Assembly (NCBI RefSeq): GCF_000471905.2
Contig: NW_006500103.1
Location: forward strand, 2,903,273-2,967,272
DNA from: Amborella trichopoda
Lineage: Eukaryota; Streptophyta; Magnoliopsida; Amborellales; Amborellaceae
Length of the DNA: 64,000 nt
Direction of reading: 5' to 3'
This document shows, one piece after another, positions 11,217 to 22,300 of the stretch. Position 1 is the first letter of the stretch; each line of letters starts with the position of its first letter. The position numbers were made by a program, and so were the translations under genes. The notes below the pieces were generated by a model, which saw only the letters and a list, made by a program, of their open reading frames with translations, was not told the origin of the DNA and did not search any database.

Positions 11217-12289
11217 CATAAAATATTATATATATATATATAGCAATGATCCGATGCAATAGTTGTATCATAGTATAATGCAACGACACTTCTAGAAAAC
11301 CATGTTTGTGGTATTTATATGATCCCAATTTTTGCACACACACTCTTTTCATCTCAATAATAAATCTCCCCAAAAAAAGTTCAACTTGAACCTTAAATAT
11401 GGTTAAAATGATTCTCCTTCAAAAATGAATTTCAAGATCTTAGCTTTTATAAATTCAAAATCATTTTTTCTTTTTTAACATTGTTCATCTAATGATAATA
11501 AACCCATCCAAAAAATTTGGAAATGAAAAAATCCTTCTAACATCTAGATCTAAGCATCTCATCAAATGAACGTCCTATGTTAATTGGTTAAAAAACTACT
11601 TTCTAGTTTGTGTTTTCAGTTTTTTCTTTTTTTGTGATCGATCATTAGAATGAAAAGAGTATATATATCAAATTTTAAAATGAAAAGAGTATATATATCA
11701 AATTTTGGATCAAACAAATGGTCATAAGATAGTTTTTTAAAGTTGTTGCATCATATTACTATACAACGGTGGCATGAAATCATTACCCATATCCTTTGTT
11801 TCTAAACCCGAGTTCGGATCCATTTGACACAGACCCAACTTGGGTCTTGGTCTAACCTAAACTTACTCAGGTTTGGTCGAAATCCAAGTTGACCGAACCA
11901 AACCCAACCAGTCCCGACCTTACTCATGTGTGTGTATATTGAGAGAGAGAGAGAGAGATTGGTTGATTTTTGACGTTAACAAAAGGCAATGGGATTGGGA
12001 GCTAAAGAAATCAATCTCATTAACATTATACTTTAGAGCTCTTAAAATCACACACAAGGTTCCATTGCCAATCTTGCCTCTGAAAGTTAGAGAGAGAGAG
12101 AGAGAGAGCAGTATCATTTTGGTAGTAAAGCCCATCTAATAAAAACGACGAGAGTCCAAGATGCATTTAATTTTAGCCACCAATGTAGTGGTCCCGTTGG
12201 ACCAAATCATGCTCCCAAATCACTTGGGGATTTTTGTGACCTCAAAATATTTAGATAATCCTCGGTTTATCTTATGTCATTCCCAAATA
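11217..12289. other. Intergenic repeats, no gene
   Basis: Holds a 30-base unit (AATGAAAAGAGTATATATAT...) repeated twice at about 11648-11706, a block of GACCC/AACCCA words at about 11800-11920, and (GA)n tracts at 11940-11958 and 12090-12107. No coding-like frame beyond repeat artefacts. Confidence 0.55.
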
Positions 12290-12535
12290 GCGTGGGACCC
12301 AGACCCCGTACCAGATCCAACCAAACCTAACTCAAAAATTAAAATGTACCAAACCTGATCCAAAAATTAAATATCTAGATATTTAACTATAGTTAAATAT
12401 ATTTCGTATATTGAGAACCAAAAATTATTAATGGACCCGGACCCGACTTGCTGGATCGAATTTTTAAACTCATACCTGGACTTGGATCGGATCTATCCCT
12501 TGGGTCCAGGGTCGAGTCTGTGTCCAATTCCACCC
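12290..12535. mobile_element. GGGGTGGCAA-type element (GACCC-rich)
   Basis: GACCC/GGATC words flank an AT-rich centre (AAATATCTAGATATTTAACT). The block ends TTCCACCCCTAAT, the inverted equivalent of the ATTAGGGGTGG start seen at 19945. The AT-rich centre is shared with the element at 18831-19073. The left end is not clear. Confidence 0.5.
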
Positions 12536-15500
12536 CTAATTCCAAAAACAAAAAATATACAGATTTTAAAATCATACCCTGGACATTTATATCCATGGAG
12601 CATAACTATGCTCCTGCAGTAGCATTCGGTCCGAGAGAAGAAGACCAAGTGGGAGAATCCATTCAATTAAAGTTCTTGAAAATACTCCTAGAGTGGGTTT
12701 AATCCGTGAGAGTAAAAGGATAATATATTCTTGTAGGAGCACAAACTATTTTAGCTAATATTATATCTATACAAAGTCATCGATATAGCGCCTGTTGATT
12801 TTCTTACGAGAAAGCTAATTTTATTCTTGAAGTCTTTGGCTTCGAGAAGCCCCAATGGCTTCGAGAAGCCCCAAACTGAAAGGAGGCTAATCACTGGACC
12901 AGTTAAAATCCATCAGTTAAAATGAATATATTACTAAACATTTTAAGGATAAGACTTATATAATTAAATTTTCATAAAAGCAGCCATGAAATTTACTGTA
13001 TTTCAGGAAAATAACAATTTATAATTTTATGAGATACTGATCCACATTAAAAGATTTACAAGAGTGCCAAATTATACATCATTTTATCTTTTTCACTTTA
13101 CAAATATGCGCAAAGGCTTAACTTGATTCTGCTGGACAATCGAACGAGCACCTACCAGTTTTGGCGAAAACTAAACACCATTTAAAGCGTATAGGATAAC
13201 ATGGTTTGTGGTTCCAATAAACCGTCTTAAGTGTTTTGACTTACATTTCACTGATAAAAAAAAAAATGAGAAGAAACTAGCTGTTTTGTTTTGGGTGAGC
13301 AAGAAACTAGCAGTTTGACCTAGTGTTATCGGTATCAGATTGTCTTGAATTTGTGAGGTGTCTAATCTAATCAAAATCGGTATGACAGCTCATGAACTAA
13401 TTTTAAAATATTAGAAATATGAGTAACAGTATAAAATATATGATATATTAATAAAAAAGTTGCCCACTTTATTTGGACAATCCAACCGATTAAAAACGAC
13501 ATATAAGATTGGTGGTCAAAACGGTTCAAACAATAGTTTTCACTAATTTTTACTACATCCAATTTTTAATCTAGATCAGAGCAGCGAAGCACTGGTTGAC
13601 TATTCAACTGGTCCAACACAAATTGGGTCTAATGCTGATAACTATAGTTTGACCTAATCAAAACCTTTGGTCCTTCTGGGTCACCTAATGTTTTTCCATG
13701 ACAAATTTTCGAAATGATTTTTAATCTTTTGATATTAAAGCCATTTTATGCCCATTTATACGTTTGCTTGTACTGAAGATCCCTTATAAATAATTACCTC
13801 TCCTTGGAGATTTTTTTGCTGGGTCTCGCAACTTGTCTAGAATAGCATGATAAATCCGTTTCTTTTAGTTGTTACTCAAACTTGAGAACCATTTCCCGTA
13901 AAAATCTAGAACGTGACATTTTTTCTAACAACATTAATATACTTTATTAATGAAAGGAGATTAATAAAAAAAAAAACATTTCCGGAAACCATGAACGAGG
14001 AGAGACCAACACCCCTTCTTGCAAGAATACCAGTTACATCATTAGATTCCCTATACACATAATAAAAGGGAATCCTCAAAAAAAATTTGTAGCTAAACTG
14101 ATTTCAAGGCAAGGTACTTTTTGCTCTTTATTACACTATTTAAAAAAATCCGTCAATCTCTTCCGCTCTTTTTTATTTATCTACGAAATTGATTGATTGT
14201 GGGTTTTTTTTCAATCTATTGGAGTTATCATCAAAAGCCCTCTAATGATTCTCGTGTTTATCAAGTTTAATCCCCTTAAATTTTAGGTTTTAGAGTTCTA
14301 TGCACGTTTTTTTTTCTCGCCAAACCTCATTATTCTTGCTTATTTTTGCACCAAATGAGAAGATTTTTTGCTTGTTTTGAAGCTTTTGAAATCAGCTTCA
14401 AAAGCCCTATACGGATAAGTGGTTTTCTTTCGCCATCATCGACTCATTTTGTACATCAAAGAGGTAACAACATTAGCATGTGAAAAAAGAGACATAAGAT
14501 TTTTTTTTAAAGATAGTTATGAAAACAGGAGTTCCAAAATAAATCCAATCCATTGATAAATATAGAGTTAAAAAATATATTTTTTAACAGAGTTATGGAA
14601 AAAAGAACTCTAAAATAAAACCACACCATTAATAAAAATAGAGTTAAAATATAAGTCCAAGCCATTACGAAATACAGAGTAAAAATATATATATTTTTAA
14701 GAGAGTTTTGAAAAAAAAGAACTCCCAAATAAACCCATACACTAAGAAAACACAGAGTTAAAATAATACGCCACCCATAAAAATAGAAATCGCAACCTAA
14801 AAGGTTTGGAGATTGGATCCCACGTCCTGTTGGGTGCTCCTCATTATATATACGTAATTATTTTACGTGAATTTCTTTTTTTAAAAAAAAAATTTGATTG
14901 GGCTGAAGAACTCGGACTCGACCGAGTAAATCGCCTCTCGAGGGCCCGAGTACGAGTTGACGTTTTGAACCTTGAGTGATATTGTTGAGTACTCCATCAA
15001 ACGACAAAGCATTCTCATCAAAGGTGCGATACATACTGTTTACAAAAATAACTCCTTGAAGAATTTATCAAATGACATTTCCAAACTTGGGAAAGCAAGT
15101 TGAATTTTTCAAATCACATTTCCAAACTTTGAGAAAGCAAGTGGAGTAAAAATATCCAACGGCGTAGCAAGTTGAACCCTGTAGGCACCAATTCCAAATT
15201 TTTTAAACAAACGGACATCGTACCGAAAGATGGGCAACGTTTTCTCACATTAAACCAACCAAAAAACAAAAAAGGGCAAGTAAATAATTTAACTTTAGTA
15301 AGCATATCGTTGATGAGCACGCATACTATGCTCAAAATTGAAAAATGAGTTTTTTTTTTTTCTTTTATTTTTTAATTTGTTGTTGGCTCGGCCCGTTGCC
15401 ATTCTTAATTGTATTATTCTCCTTTTATGCAATAAAAAAACAAGGGGCAAGTAAACAATTTAACAATTTGCAACCCCATTTAAATGCAAGCACTCTTTAA

Positions 15501-15732
15501 GGATGTTAACTCCCACATATAAATGAACTAAAAGTGTCACTTTTTGGAGTAGCACGATGATTTCAAACGAAAACTCGGAAAAAAAAAAGAGCATTAAGTC
15601 CATCAATTCATTTTTGCGCCTGTCATCAAACAAAAATGAGGTTCTCAAGCCCAAGGCCATCGCCAAACCGAGGTCCTAGCCCAAGCCCAAGCCCATGCAT
15701 CCTATATGAACGAAGGTCCAATGCCAGGCGAA
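12536..15732. other. Intergenic, AT-rich, no gene recognised
   Basis: Contains a duplicated palindrome: GGCTTCGAGAAGCC occurs twice, 19 bases apart, at 12838-12851 and 12857-12870. A short imperfect repeat of ACAGAGTTA/AAATAAACCC words runs over 14520-14770. No exon-like stretch, tRNA or open frame of conviction. Confidence 0.5.
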
Positions 15733-15843
15733 CGGAAAAGTTCGTGAGGTGATAGTTGTCATTACGGAAAAGTTCGTGAGGTCATAGTTGCCATTAGAGA
15801 AAAGTTCGTGAGGTCATGGTTGTCATTACGGAAAAGTTCGTGG
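15733..15843. repeat. 32-base tandem repeat, about 3.4 copies
   Basis: Units begin CGGAAAAGTTCGTGAGGT or a close variant at 15733, 15765, 15797 and 15829, an exact period of 32, with GTCATAGTTG(T/C)CATTA in the second half. It lies about 600 bases upstream of the ATL start codon. Confidence 0.9.
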
Positions 15844-15857
15844 GCAGTTTCGTTCCT

Positions 15858-16048
15858 ACTATATATATAAATTAAGTGGCCCTCTCGTTATAAAATTCCA
15901 CAAATTATCAGCACTTGACCTGCAACCTCAACCTCAACCTCAATCTCAATCTCAATCTCAATCTCAATCCTGAATGGTGACGTCCACGTGTGGAAAAATA
16001 GTGGCTCTCATTCTCTCTCTAAGTAGAAGTAGAAGTAGAAGTAGAAGT
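15858..16048 (+). promoter_or_regulatory. Candidate ATL promoter: TATA stretch and hexamer runs
   Basis: CTATATATATAAATT (15859-15873) is a candidate TATA box. Downstream lie a run of AACCTC then AATCTC hexamers (15923-15970) and AGTAGA hexamers (16021-16048). The resulting transcript would have a ~520-base leader. The transcription start is inferred only. Confidence 0.35.
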
Positions 16049-16423
16049 GAGGGATATATTATAGAGGGAGAGTGTCGACATTTGGCTTGAGGTACTTTGG
16101 TTGTGAGAATAGTGGCCTACACAGTGAGTGAGTGAAACAGAGATACTGAGTTGCAGGGACAAAAGGGAGAGATTACAAAAAAGGGATTTTAGAGAAGAAA
16201 GAGAGTGGGATTGCTTGCTTGGGTTGCGAGAGACAACGCCCGAGGCCCGAATTTAAGATAGAGACCGCATCACTTGCACCTTCAGAGAGACCACTTCTTT
16301 ATCAAGAATTTTAGAGAGGGAATACCTTTTTGCAGTAGTGAGAGACAGCTACATAGAGTGGTGGTTTTTGCATCCATATCTGCACCTAGAGTTAGAGAGA
16401 GGCGTTGCGGCCACGGCCAAGCC

Positions 16424-17686
16424 ATGGCGCCACCACCACACAAGCTGCCGACCTACGAGTTTGAGTGGGGGCCAGCCCCCTCCATCTCCATCTCCACCTC
16501 CACCTCCACCTCCACCTCCACCTCCACCTCCACCGTCCACTCTCCCTCCATCAAGGGCAACAGCAACTCCACGCCATCCATGCGCATGATGAGCTTCTCC
16601 CCCCAACTCATCGCCATGCTCATTGCCGTCATCGCCGCCTTCCTCCTCGTCGCCTACTTCCGCCTCATCTCGGCTCACCTCCTCCCCCAGCTCCGCCGCC
16701 TCCTATCCAAGCTCCACCGCATCTTCCGCCGTCGCCGCAGGCGCCGCCGCGGCTGGGGGCCGGATTCGGGCAACTCCTCTCCGGACACGCATGCCGTCAT
16801 CTTCCACGGCCACCACGACGCCACTGCCACCGTCCAGATCTTCTCGTCGTACGGCCTCGACGACACCGCCATCAAGACCATCCCTCTCTTCCTCTACGCC
16901 GATGGAAACCGCTACGTGACGGACGGGAGCCGTGACTGCCCCGTCTGCCTCCTGGAGTTTGAAGAGAACGACTACCTACGCGTCCTCCCCAAATGCTGCC
17001 ACGTATTCCACACCGACTGCATCGACATGTGGCTCCGGTCCCACGCCAACTGTCCCCTCTGCCGGGCAGGCATCTTTCCGCCGGAATACTCCTACCCACG
17101 CCGGAATATTCTCCTCCCGTTGGAGTCTCCCTTCGTCCCGGCCATGGCCGCAAGGATAAGGCCCAGCCTCGATGATGTCATTCTCGCTGGAATCCTGTCT
17201 CCGCCACCACGGCAGCCAACAGAACCCGACACGCTGGCGGAGATCACTGTCGTGAATGGGTCGCCCGAAAATGACGCACAAGCGGGGGAAGACGGCCACA
17301 CACGACGTAACTTTTTGCTGAAACGATCGTATTCGTTTGGATTTGAGCGGAATCTGACATCATCGCCGGGGCGGTTTTCCAGGGGCAGTGGGCTGTGGAG
17401 CAAGAGGCTGACGTCCCCGTTCACAGGCTCAAGCAAAGCTAGGGTTTTCTCGTTCCGTTACTACAGGGGGTTGAGGTCGCCGTTTTTCAGGAGGCGGAGC
17501 TCGCTCAGTAACGCAGGCTTCTTCCCTCTATCGGAGTCTCACTCGCGTTTCGGTGGCGGATCGTCGAGGCGGAGCCGCTCCATGACGAGCCCCATATTTC
17601 GGCCCGTCAATGTCATTTCGTCCAGTCGCTTGAGATGCGGTGACCCTGAAGCCCTGCTGTCACCGGAAAGGCTCAATCGTCGCTAG
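16424..17686 (+). CDS. ATL-type RING-H2 finger E3 ubiquitin ligase
   Basis: This 420-residue intronless protein starts at the first in-frame ATG, in good context (GCCATGGCG). Residues 21-37 are a Ser/Thr run from a TCCACC hexamer repeat. Residues 61-80 form the single transmembrane helix (LIAMLIAVIAAFLLVAYF), followed by a basic patch with eight consecutive arginines (102-109). The ATL GLD motif is at 144-146. The RING-H2 is complete: C172-x2-C175-x15-C191-x-H193-x2-H196-x2-C199-x10-C210-x2-C213, with W203 in the E2-contact position. The C-terminal 200 residues are Ser/Arg-rich and probably disordered. ATL proteins are membrane-anchored ligases, often fast-induced by stress; the substrate is unknown. 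Spacing resembles the ATL65-like group, but I do not assign a member. Confidence 0.92.
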   Translation: MAPPPHKLPTYEFEWGPAPSISISTSTSTSTSTSTSTVHSPSIKGNSNSTPSMRMMSFSPQLIAMLIAVIAAFLLVAYFRLISAHLLPQLRRLLSKLHRIFRRRRRRRRGWGPDSGNSSPDTHAVIFHGHHDATATVQIFSSYGLDDTAIKTIPLFLYADGNRYVTDGSRDCPVCLLEFEENDYLRVLPKCCHVFHTDCIDMWLRSHANCPLCRAGIFPPEYSYPRRNILLPLESPFVPAMAARIRPSLDDVILAGILSPPPRQPTEPDTLAEITVVNGSPENDAQAGEDGHTRRNFLLKRSYSFGFERNLTSSPGRFSRGSGLWSKRLTSPFTGSSKARVFSFRYYRGLRSPFFRRRSSLSNAGFFPLSESHSRFGGGSSRRSRSMTSPIFRPVNVISSSRLRCGDPEALLSPERLNRR

Positions 17687-18830
17687 CGTGACACATCATA
17701 TCTCCGGCGAATTAAGTGAGCTTCTGCGCAGCCACGTGGCGTGCTTTGGCGATGGAGGCCAAAATCCCCACCGGTGCGGCCGTGGAAGCTGTGACAGGGC
17801 GGAGCAATGCAACTGCGCCACCGCGAAAAATTGATTTTTTGTGGTGGCGAAATTTCGTTGACGAAAAGGGACGAGCTTTAATGAGAAGGAAGAGGACTTA
17901 ATGAGGGGCGTGCTTTCTTAACGTGCACATTCAATGGGGGCAGGTGGGTGAATTAATGGCTTTTTGTTTTGGGTTTGCTGAAACTCATAAATGAGAGGTG
18001 ATTAAGCTAAGCTCACTGTTAATTCCGCCATTAGTATTTTTAATTAAATGGTTTTTAATGTGGGTTTCCTTTTCTGTAAATTCCATTGATGGTGTATGCT
18101 CTCCTTCTATGCAAGGATTAGAGGCTTTAAAAAACACACTGATCCGTCCAAGTCACCATCAGGACCGCCGATCCACATAGGTTTTTCACAGGTTTTTTAG
18201 AATGTATATTAAATTGCATTAATGCTTTTGATCATTATTATTGTATTCTATTTGCCTCTTGAATTAGTATACATCTCTTTGTTAGAAAAAAAACGAATTA
18301 GTGTACATCTTGGTTAGCCTTTTTTTTTTTTCTGTGTTAATTTAGATTTTGGGTTTGCAATGAATTTTATGTTTCACTACGATTTTTTAAATGCTTTGTT
18401 AAATTAATTTGTTTTTGGGTAGGGTAAAGCATCTTGCTGGGAATCTAACCTTAATCCCTGCCTTTTTGTCTCGGCCTTAGCAATCCCTGTTCGGTTGTGT
18501 TTTTGAAAATTGTAGGACGAAATTTCGGACATATCGGATGAGATTTCAGAAATTTTCAGTTATGTGGATCGGATTTGACGCGTCAGTTCGAGAATGGTTT
18601 GGCTGGATATAAATTTAGAGGTAATTTTTAATATATTTTATATTTTTGAATCATGGTTATTATTATTTATTTTATTTAAGATTTGGTTCAATCCAACTAG
18701 GTTTAATTAGACTATACCTCACAGCAAATCCAATCTCAATAACATTGGGTACCATCGTAATGCACCAAAAAGGCAGGGCCTCTACACTAAAATGATTGAA
18801 TTATTAAGAGTGTGTAGCATGTAGGGGTGG
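17687..18830. other. ATL 3' flank, no gene
   Basis: GC content drops from the ATL coding level within ~150 bases. CCACGTGGC (17733-17741) is a G-box-like word with no gene placed to use it. The rest is AT-rich without a convincing frame. Confidence 0.5.
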
Positions 18831-19073
18831 CAACACGTAGGACTCGAACTCTGACCTGAAAATATAGTGTGAGGCCCAAACCCAATCATTCAAAAATTAA
18901 AATATCTATATATTTAAATATATTTTATATATTAGAACCCAAAAAATATTACCCGAATAGTATTCCGATCCAAGATTTGGACGTAGACCCGAACTGCCGG
19001 CTCTAATTTGTGAACGTATACCAAGACCCAGATAGGTTCTACCTCTCGAGTCCCCAGTCCGTTGCCACACCTA
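18831..19073. mobile_element. GGGGTGGCAA-type element with inverted ends
   Basis: The left end TAGGGGTGGCAAC and right end GTTGCCACACCTAAT are inverted copies with one mismatch. The interior is GACCC-rich on both sides of an AT-rich centre (AATATCTATATATTTAAAT) shared with 12290-12535. The ends resemble hAT-superfamily termini, an inference only. Confidence 0.6.
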
Positions 19074-19944
19074 ATAACATGCTCGTGTGGTAGCATACTG
19101 TAGATCAACTCCCTTGAGCAAACTAGATACTTTTGAGGATTATTTTGTTTGAATTTTTTGGATCCAATAGTTAGATGATTATTTTCAATCAAAAAAAGCA
19201 GATTTTGAGTTTTTCAACTCTTCGATCTTGCCCTTCTAAAATTGGGTGTTTCTTGTTCAACCTCAAGCCATTATTTTTTCAAGCACATAAAACATGTGAT
19301 TTGAAAATTTTCCTTTTCGATGCTTGCCAATTGCCATACTCAAAAGGTTGCTTCCATATGAGCATAGGGAGTGTAGGGTACAAATGTCTATCACTTAATC
19401 AATTGTGGAATGCATCGACAATCGATGGATGGAGAGCGATGGAGAGGGTGGACAAGCTAGTCTGGTTGTCCTTGGGACCAATTCCCTTCATCACCGCCCA
19501 TCCAATTACTGGACGGTAGTTAGTAGTTAGAGCCATAACATTTACATTTGTGCATTAAAGGAAGGAAAATTGTTTCATGTGGGCTGGACCCTATTCATCA
19601 ATATGTGGGCTGGACCCTATTACAACAATATGCAGTCCAGAGGTATAAAGCATCTATTTTAAAGATGAATGCAAATAAATGCTCCATGTAAAAAAATAAA
19701 TAAATGTAACTAATGGTCAAATTTTTTTTTAATATAATTATTATGTTTAGCTTTCAAAAAAAAAAATTCATATTTATAATCTCCATGCTAAAGATTATAT
19801 ATTCTCTAAAAAGTATTATATTTAAAATATATATTTATTATCAAGCCCGCATTCCTACAAGCTTTACTCAATACAAGCTGTTTTGTTCCGCCACACAAAA
19901 GAAGGGTCTACCTTATTTTTTTTAGCCGCTAAAATTACATTAAT
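19074..19944. other. Intergenic; palindromic-element remnant and 26-base repeat
   Basis: The start (19078-19230) shares words with the CTATGCTCC elements at 34970-35720: GTAGCATACTGTAG and a GATTATTTTC/AAAAA/GATTTTGAGTTTT stretch. A 26-base unit (ATGTGGGCTGGACCCTATT...) is repeated twice at 19577-19628. No gene. Confidence 0.45.
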
Positions 19945-20115
19945 TAGGGGTGGCAATGGACCCAACTAGACTTGGGACCCGACATGTAGATCCGACCTCG
20001 GGTCTGGGTATTAGTCCAACTTTTGGACTTGATAGGTCAGGTCTGGGTCCAAAACCTAGCCCTGCATGGTATTAGGATATGGGGCCAGCCATACCCGTCC
20101 CGGACCCAAACAGTA
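19945..20115. mobile_element. GGGGTGGCAA-type element, left part
   Basis: It starts TTAGGGGTGGCAATGGACCC and consists of GACCC/GGGTC words to about 20115. No matching right end was found, so it is probably truncated, perhaps by the related element at 20312. Confidence 0.55.
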
Positions 20116-20311
20116 TTGGTGTATGTGGGTATTCATAAATGTTGTCAATATGTTTGTTTCTTAGAAATTTGTAGTTATTATGTGAAATAAGAGAATGTGG
20201 ATATATGTAGGTATTCATAAATATTGTACATTATTGTAAATGTTGCCAATAGTATGGGTATATGATGGTAAAAACAGAGCAAAGAAACACTCAGACATAA
20301 CCCACATGTCT

Positions 20312-20493
20312 CAGTTGGTGGCAATGGACCCGACTAGATCTGGAACCCGACGGGTAGACCTGACCTCGGGTCTGGGTATGGGTCCAAATTTTGGACGTAA
20401 AAGGTCGGGTCCATATCAAAAACTTGAACCCAAATATTATTCGGGTCCGTGTCCGGGTGACCCAACCCGGACCCGATCGATTGCCACCCCGAA
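20312..20493. mobile_element. GGGGTGGCAA-type element, both ends present
   Basis: The left end is GGTGGCAATGGACCCGA and the right end is ACCCGATCGATTGCCACC, inverted with minor mismatch. The interior is a degenerate (GGACCCGA)n-like array with internal self-complementarity, so the whole element could fold into one long hairpin. Confidence 0.6.
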
Positions 20494-20994
20494 CACTAGT
20501 CTAGTACACATGGGACTAAAGAAATTCAAATAAAAAATTTCCCTTTCTGAGAATTTTATTGAAAATAATGGATTGGTGTGGGGCGTTCTATAAGTTTGAG
20601 CTTACTTTTAGTCTACAGCTCATTAGTCTCGGTTTTTAATCTCGCTCTATCAAGCTCATTGTAACTGAGCCTGTCTGTCTTCCATTTTCCCTGAGATCAT
20701 TGTGAACTCAGCAGTCGTTCTCTCATGCTCAATTGTGACCAAGCATGATTGTAGGAGCAGCAATGGGGTCTCAACCCGCTGACCCGACAAATCAATCCGA
20801 TTAAAGTTTGGCTTGTGACCCAAACATTGGACTTGATGAATCAGGTTCGAGTTCAAATGACTTGGATTCGACATGAATCAAGTTTGGGTCTAGGTCCATT
20901 TTGGACTTTACTGGATCCGGTCTACATCTAGGCCAAGGTCGAACTGACCTCTTACCCGACATGTATATGTGCAATACTTTTTATGTAGTATGGA
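20494..20994. other. Intergenic with a third GACCC-rich block
   Basis: From about 20755 GGAGCAGCAATGGGGTC and repeated GACCCGA/GGATTCGA words continue to ~20960, another decayed member of the same class. No gene. Confidence 0.45.
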
Positions 20995-21250
20995 ATGCTG
21001 AGGTTTGTATAAGGTGCCTTCTTCGAGGTGTAGAAGTAAGGCGCACCTCTAAAATTTGCTAGGAGCCTGTCGTTTTAGTATCGGAAGCCTTATGATGGAT
21101 TGAAAATATCTTTTTATTTATCGTTATAAATTTAAGATTTTAAAAATAGCCTAGATCAAGAAGATATAAACGCTTGAAATTAGAAAACCCAAAAAATTTC
21201 CAGGACTTAGAATTCTTTATCAATTGGAAAGTTCTCCGATTCTTTTTTTC
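20995..21250. mobile_element. MITE family A, diverged partial copy
   Basis: The end GAGGTTTGTATAAGGTGCC and nearby TAAGGCGCACCTCTAAAATTTGCT match the end region of the copy at 43617-43998. The interior is diverged. Confidence 0.5.
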
Positions 21251-21418
21251 TCCTTCTCGAGGTCCACCTTGCTACAATAGTATCACAACCGTATATAAGC
21301 TTTTTCGATTATATAATAGATACCTAGGAGATCAAAAGGAGCATGATTCCGAAACAAAATAAATAATTCAATTGTAATTCGAGCCTCCATCTTAATTAAA
21401 TATTAACAAAGATCAACC

Positions 21419-21475
21419 AATTATCATCATCGTCAGAGCCTCTTTACCCAACTAATTGGGTCGGCTAACAAAGAT
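21419..21475 (-). mobile_element. RTE/SINE 3' tail
   Basis: On the reverse strand GTTAGCCGACCCAATTAGTT, a short spacer, then GACGATGATGATAA reproduce the RTE/SINE 3' tail (TAGCCGACCCAATT...AAGGCTTTG plus ATG repeat). It is only the tail; no upstream LINE sequence is evident. Confidence 0.5.
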
Positions 21476-22300
21476 CAACCAAAAATAAATAAATTAAAAT
21501 GTATTTAATCTTGACAAACATATATCGTATTACTAAAAGAGCAACTTAAAATGAAAAGAACAACAAAACTAGCTTAATATGTCATAGGGAATATGCAGCA
21601 GAAAAAGAACAAATACAACAATTAAACTCAATTAAATATAGAAAATCCAATAAAATGAAACCGTTAAACTAGAAATATTATGATTAGTGAAAACCCAAAA
21701 AGAAGCAATGTTGTTCTATGCATGCTTACATGATCTCTTCACCAAATTACCATAAAATGCAAATAATCATGAGCATGTATTTTAAAAGAAAAAAGACTAA
21801 ACGATCACAATCAAGTGAAATAATTTTATGCAGATGTCACCATTCAACCATAAAACCAACAAGTATAGTAATAGTCTTCTTGTTCATGTATTTACCATAA
21901 TTATCAGTCTAGATCGCTAGTGATACTGGTGCATAAGCCAGTGATGCTTTCGGCTACTTGGACTCTCGCCGTCGAAGGTGCAATACATGCATCATATTGG
22001 CCCTCATTTCTCACGAATGGTTTTCTTTGAAGGATAAGAAAATCTTAGGATTCGATTTCTCTCCCAATAAAAATAAACCTCTATACGTTCTACAATTATA
22101 ACTAAACAAAACTGGTCAAATATACTAGTACAAGAATAAATAAATAAATATTCACTTCACCATTGAGCCAGCTGATGAAACCCACAATTTCTTTTTATCT
22201 GACCAAAACCGACTGTCAAGAATATGTAGTCTGTCCATCCAGCCTCCATATTATGCTCTAAAAGGTATCATTATTGTGATTCATGAACTCTGATCATGGG
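21476..22300. other. Intergenic, AT-rich, nothing recognised
   Basis: Downstream flank of PSB27-H2. No coding-like frame, RNA gene or named repeat seen. Confidence 0.5.

Noticed and set aside
16274..16423. 50-codon N-terminal extension of the ATL protein
   Set aside because: It lacks an ATG and encodes no known ATL feature; translation from 16424 fits the family and has a good start context.
16349..17436. Long alternative frames over the ATL gene on both strands
   Set aside because: They are GC-rich shadows of the ATL coding sequence (Pro/Ser-rich or Gly-rich runs from the hexamer repeat).
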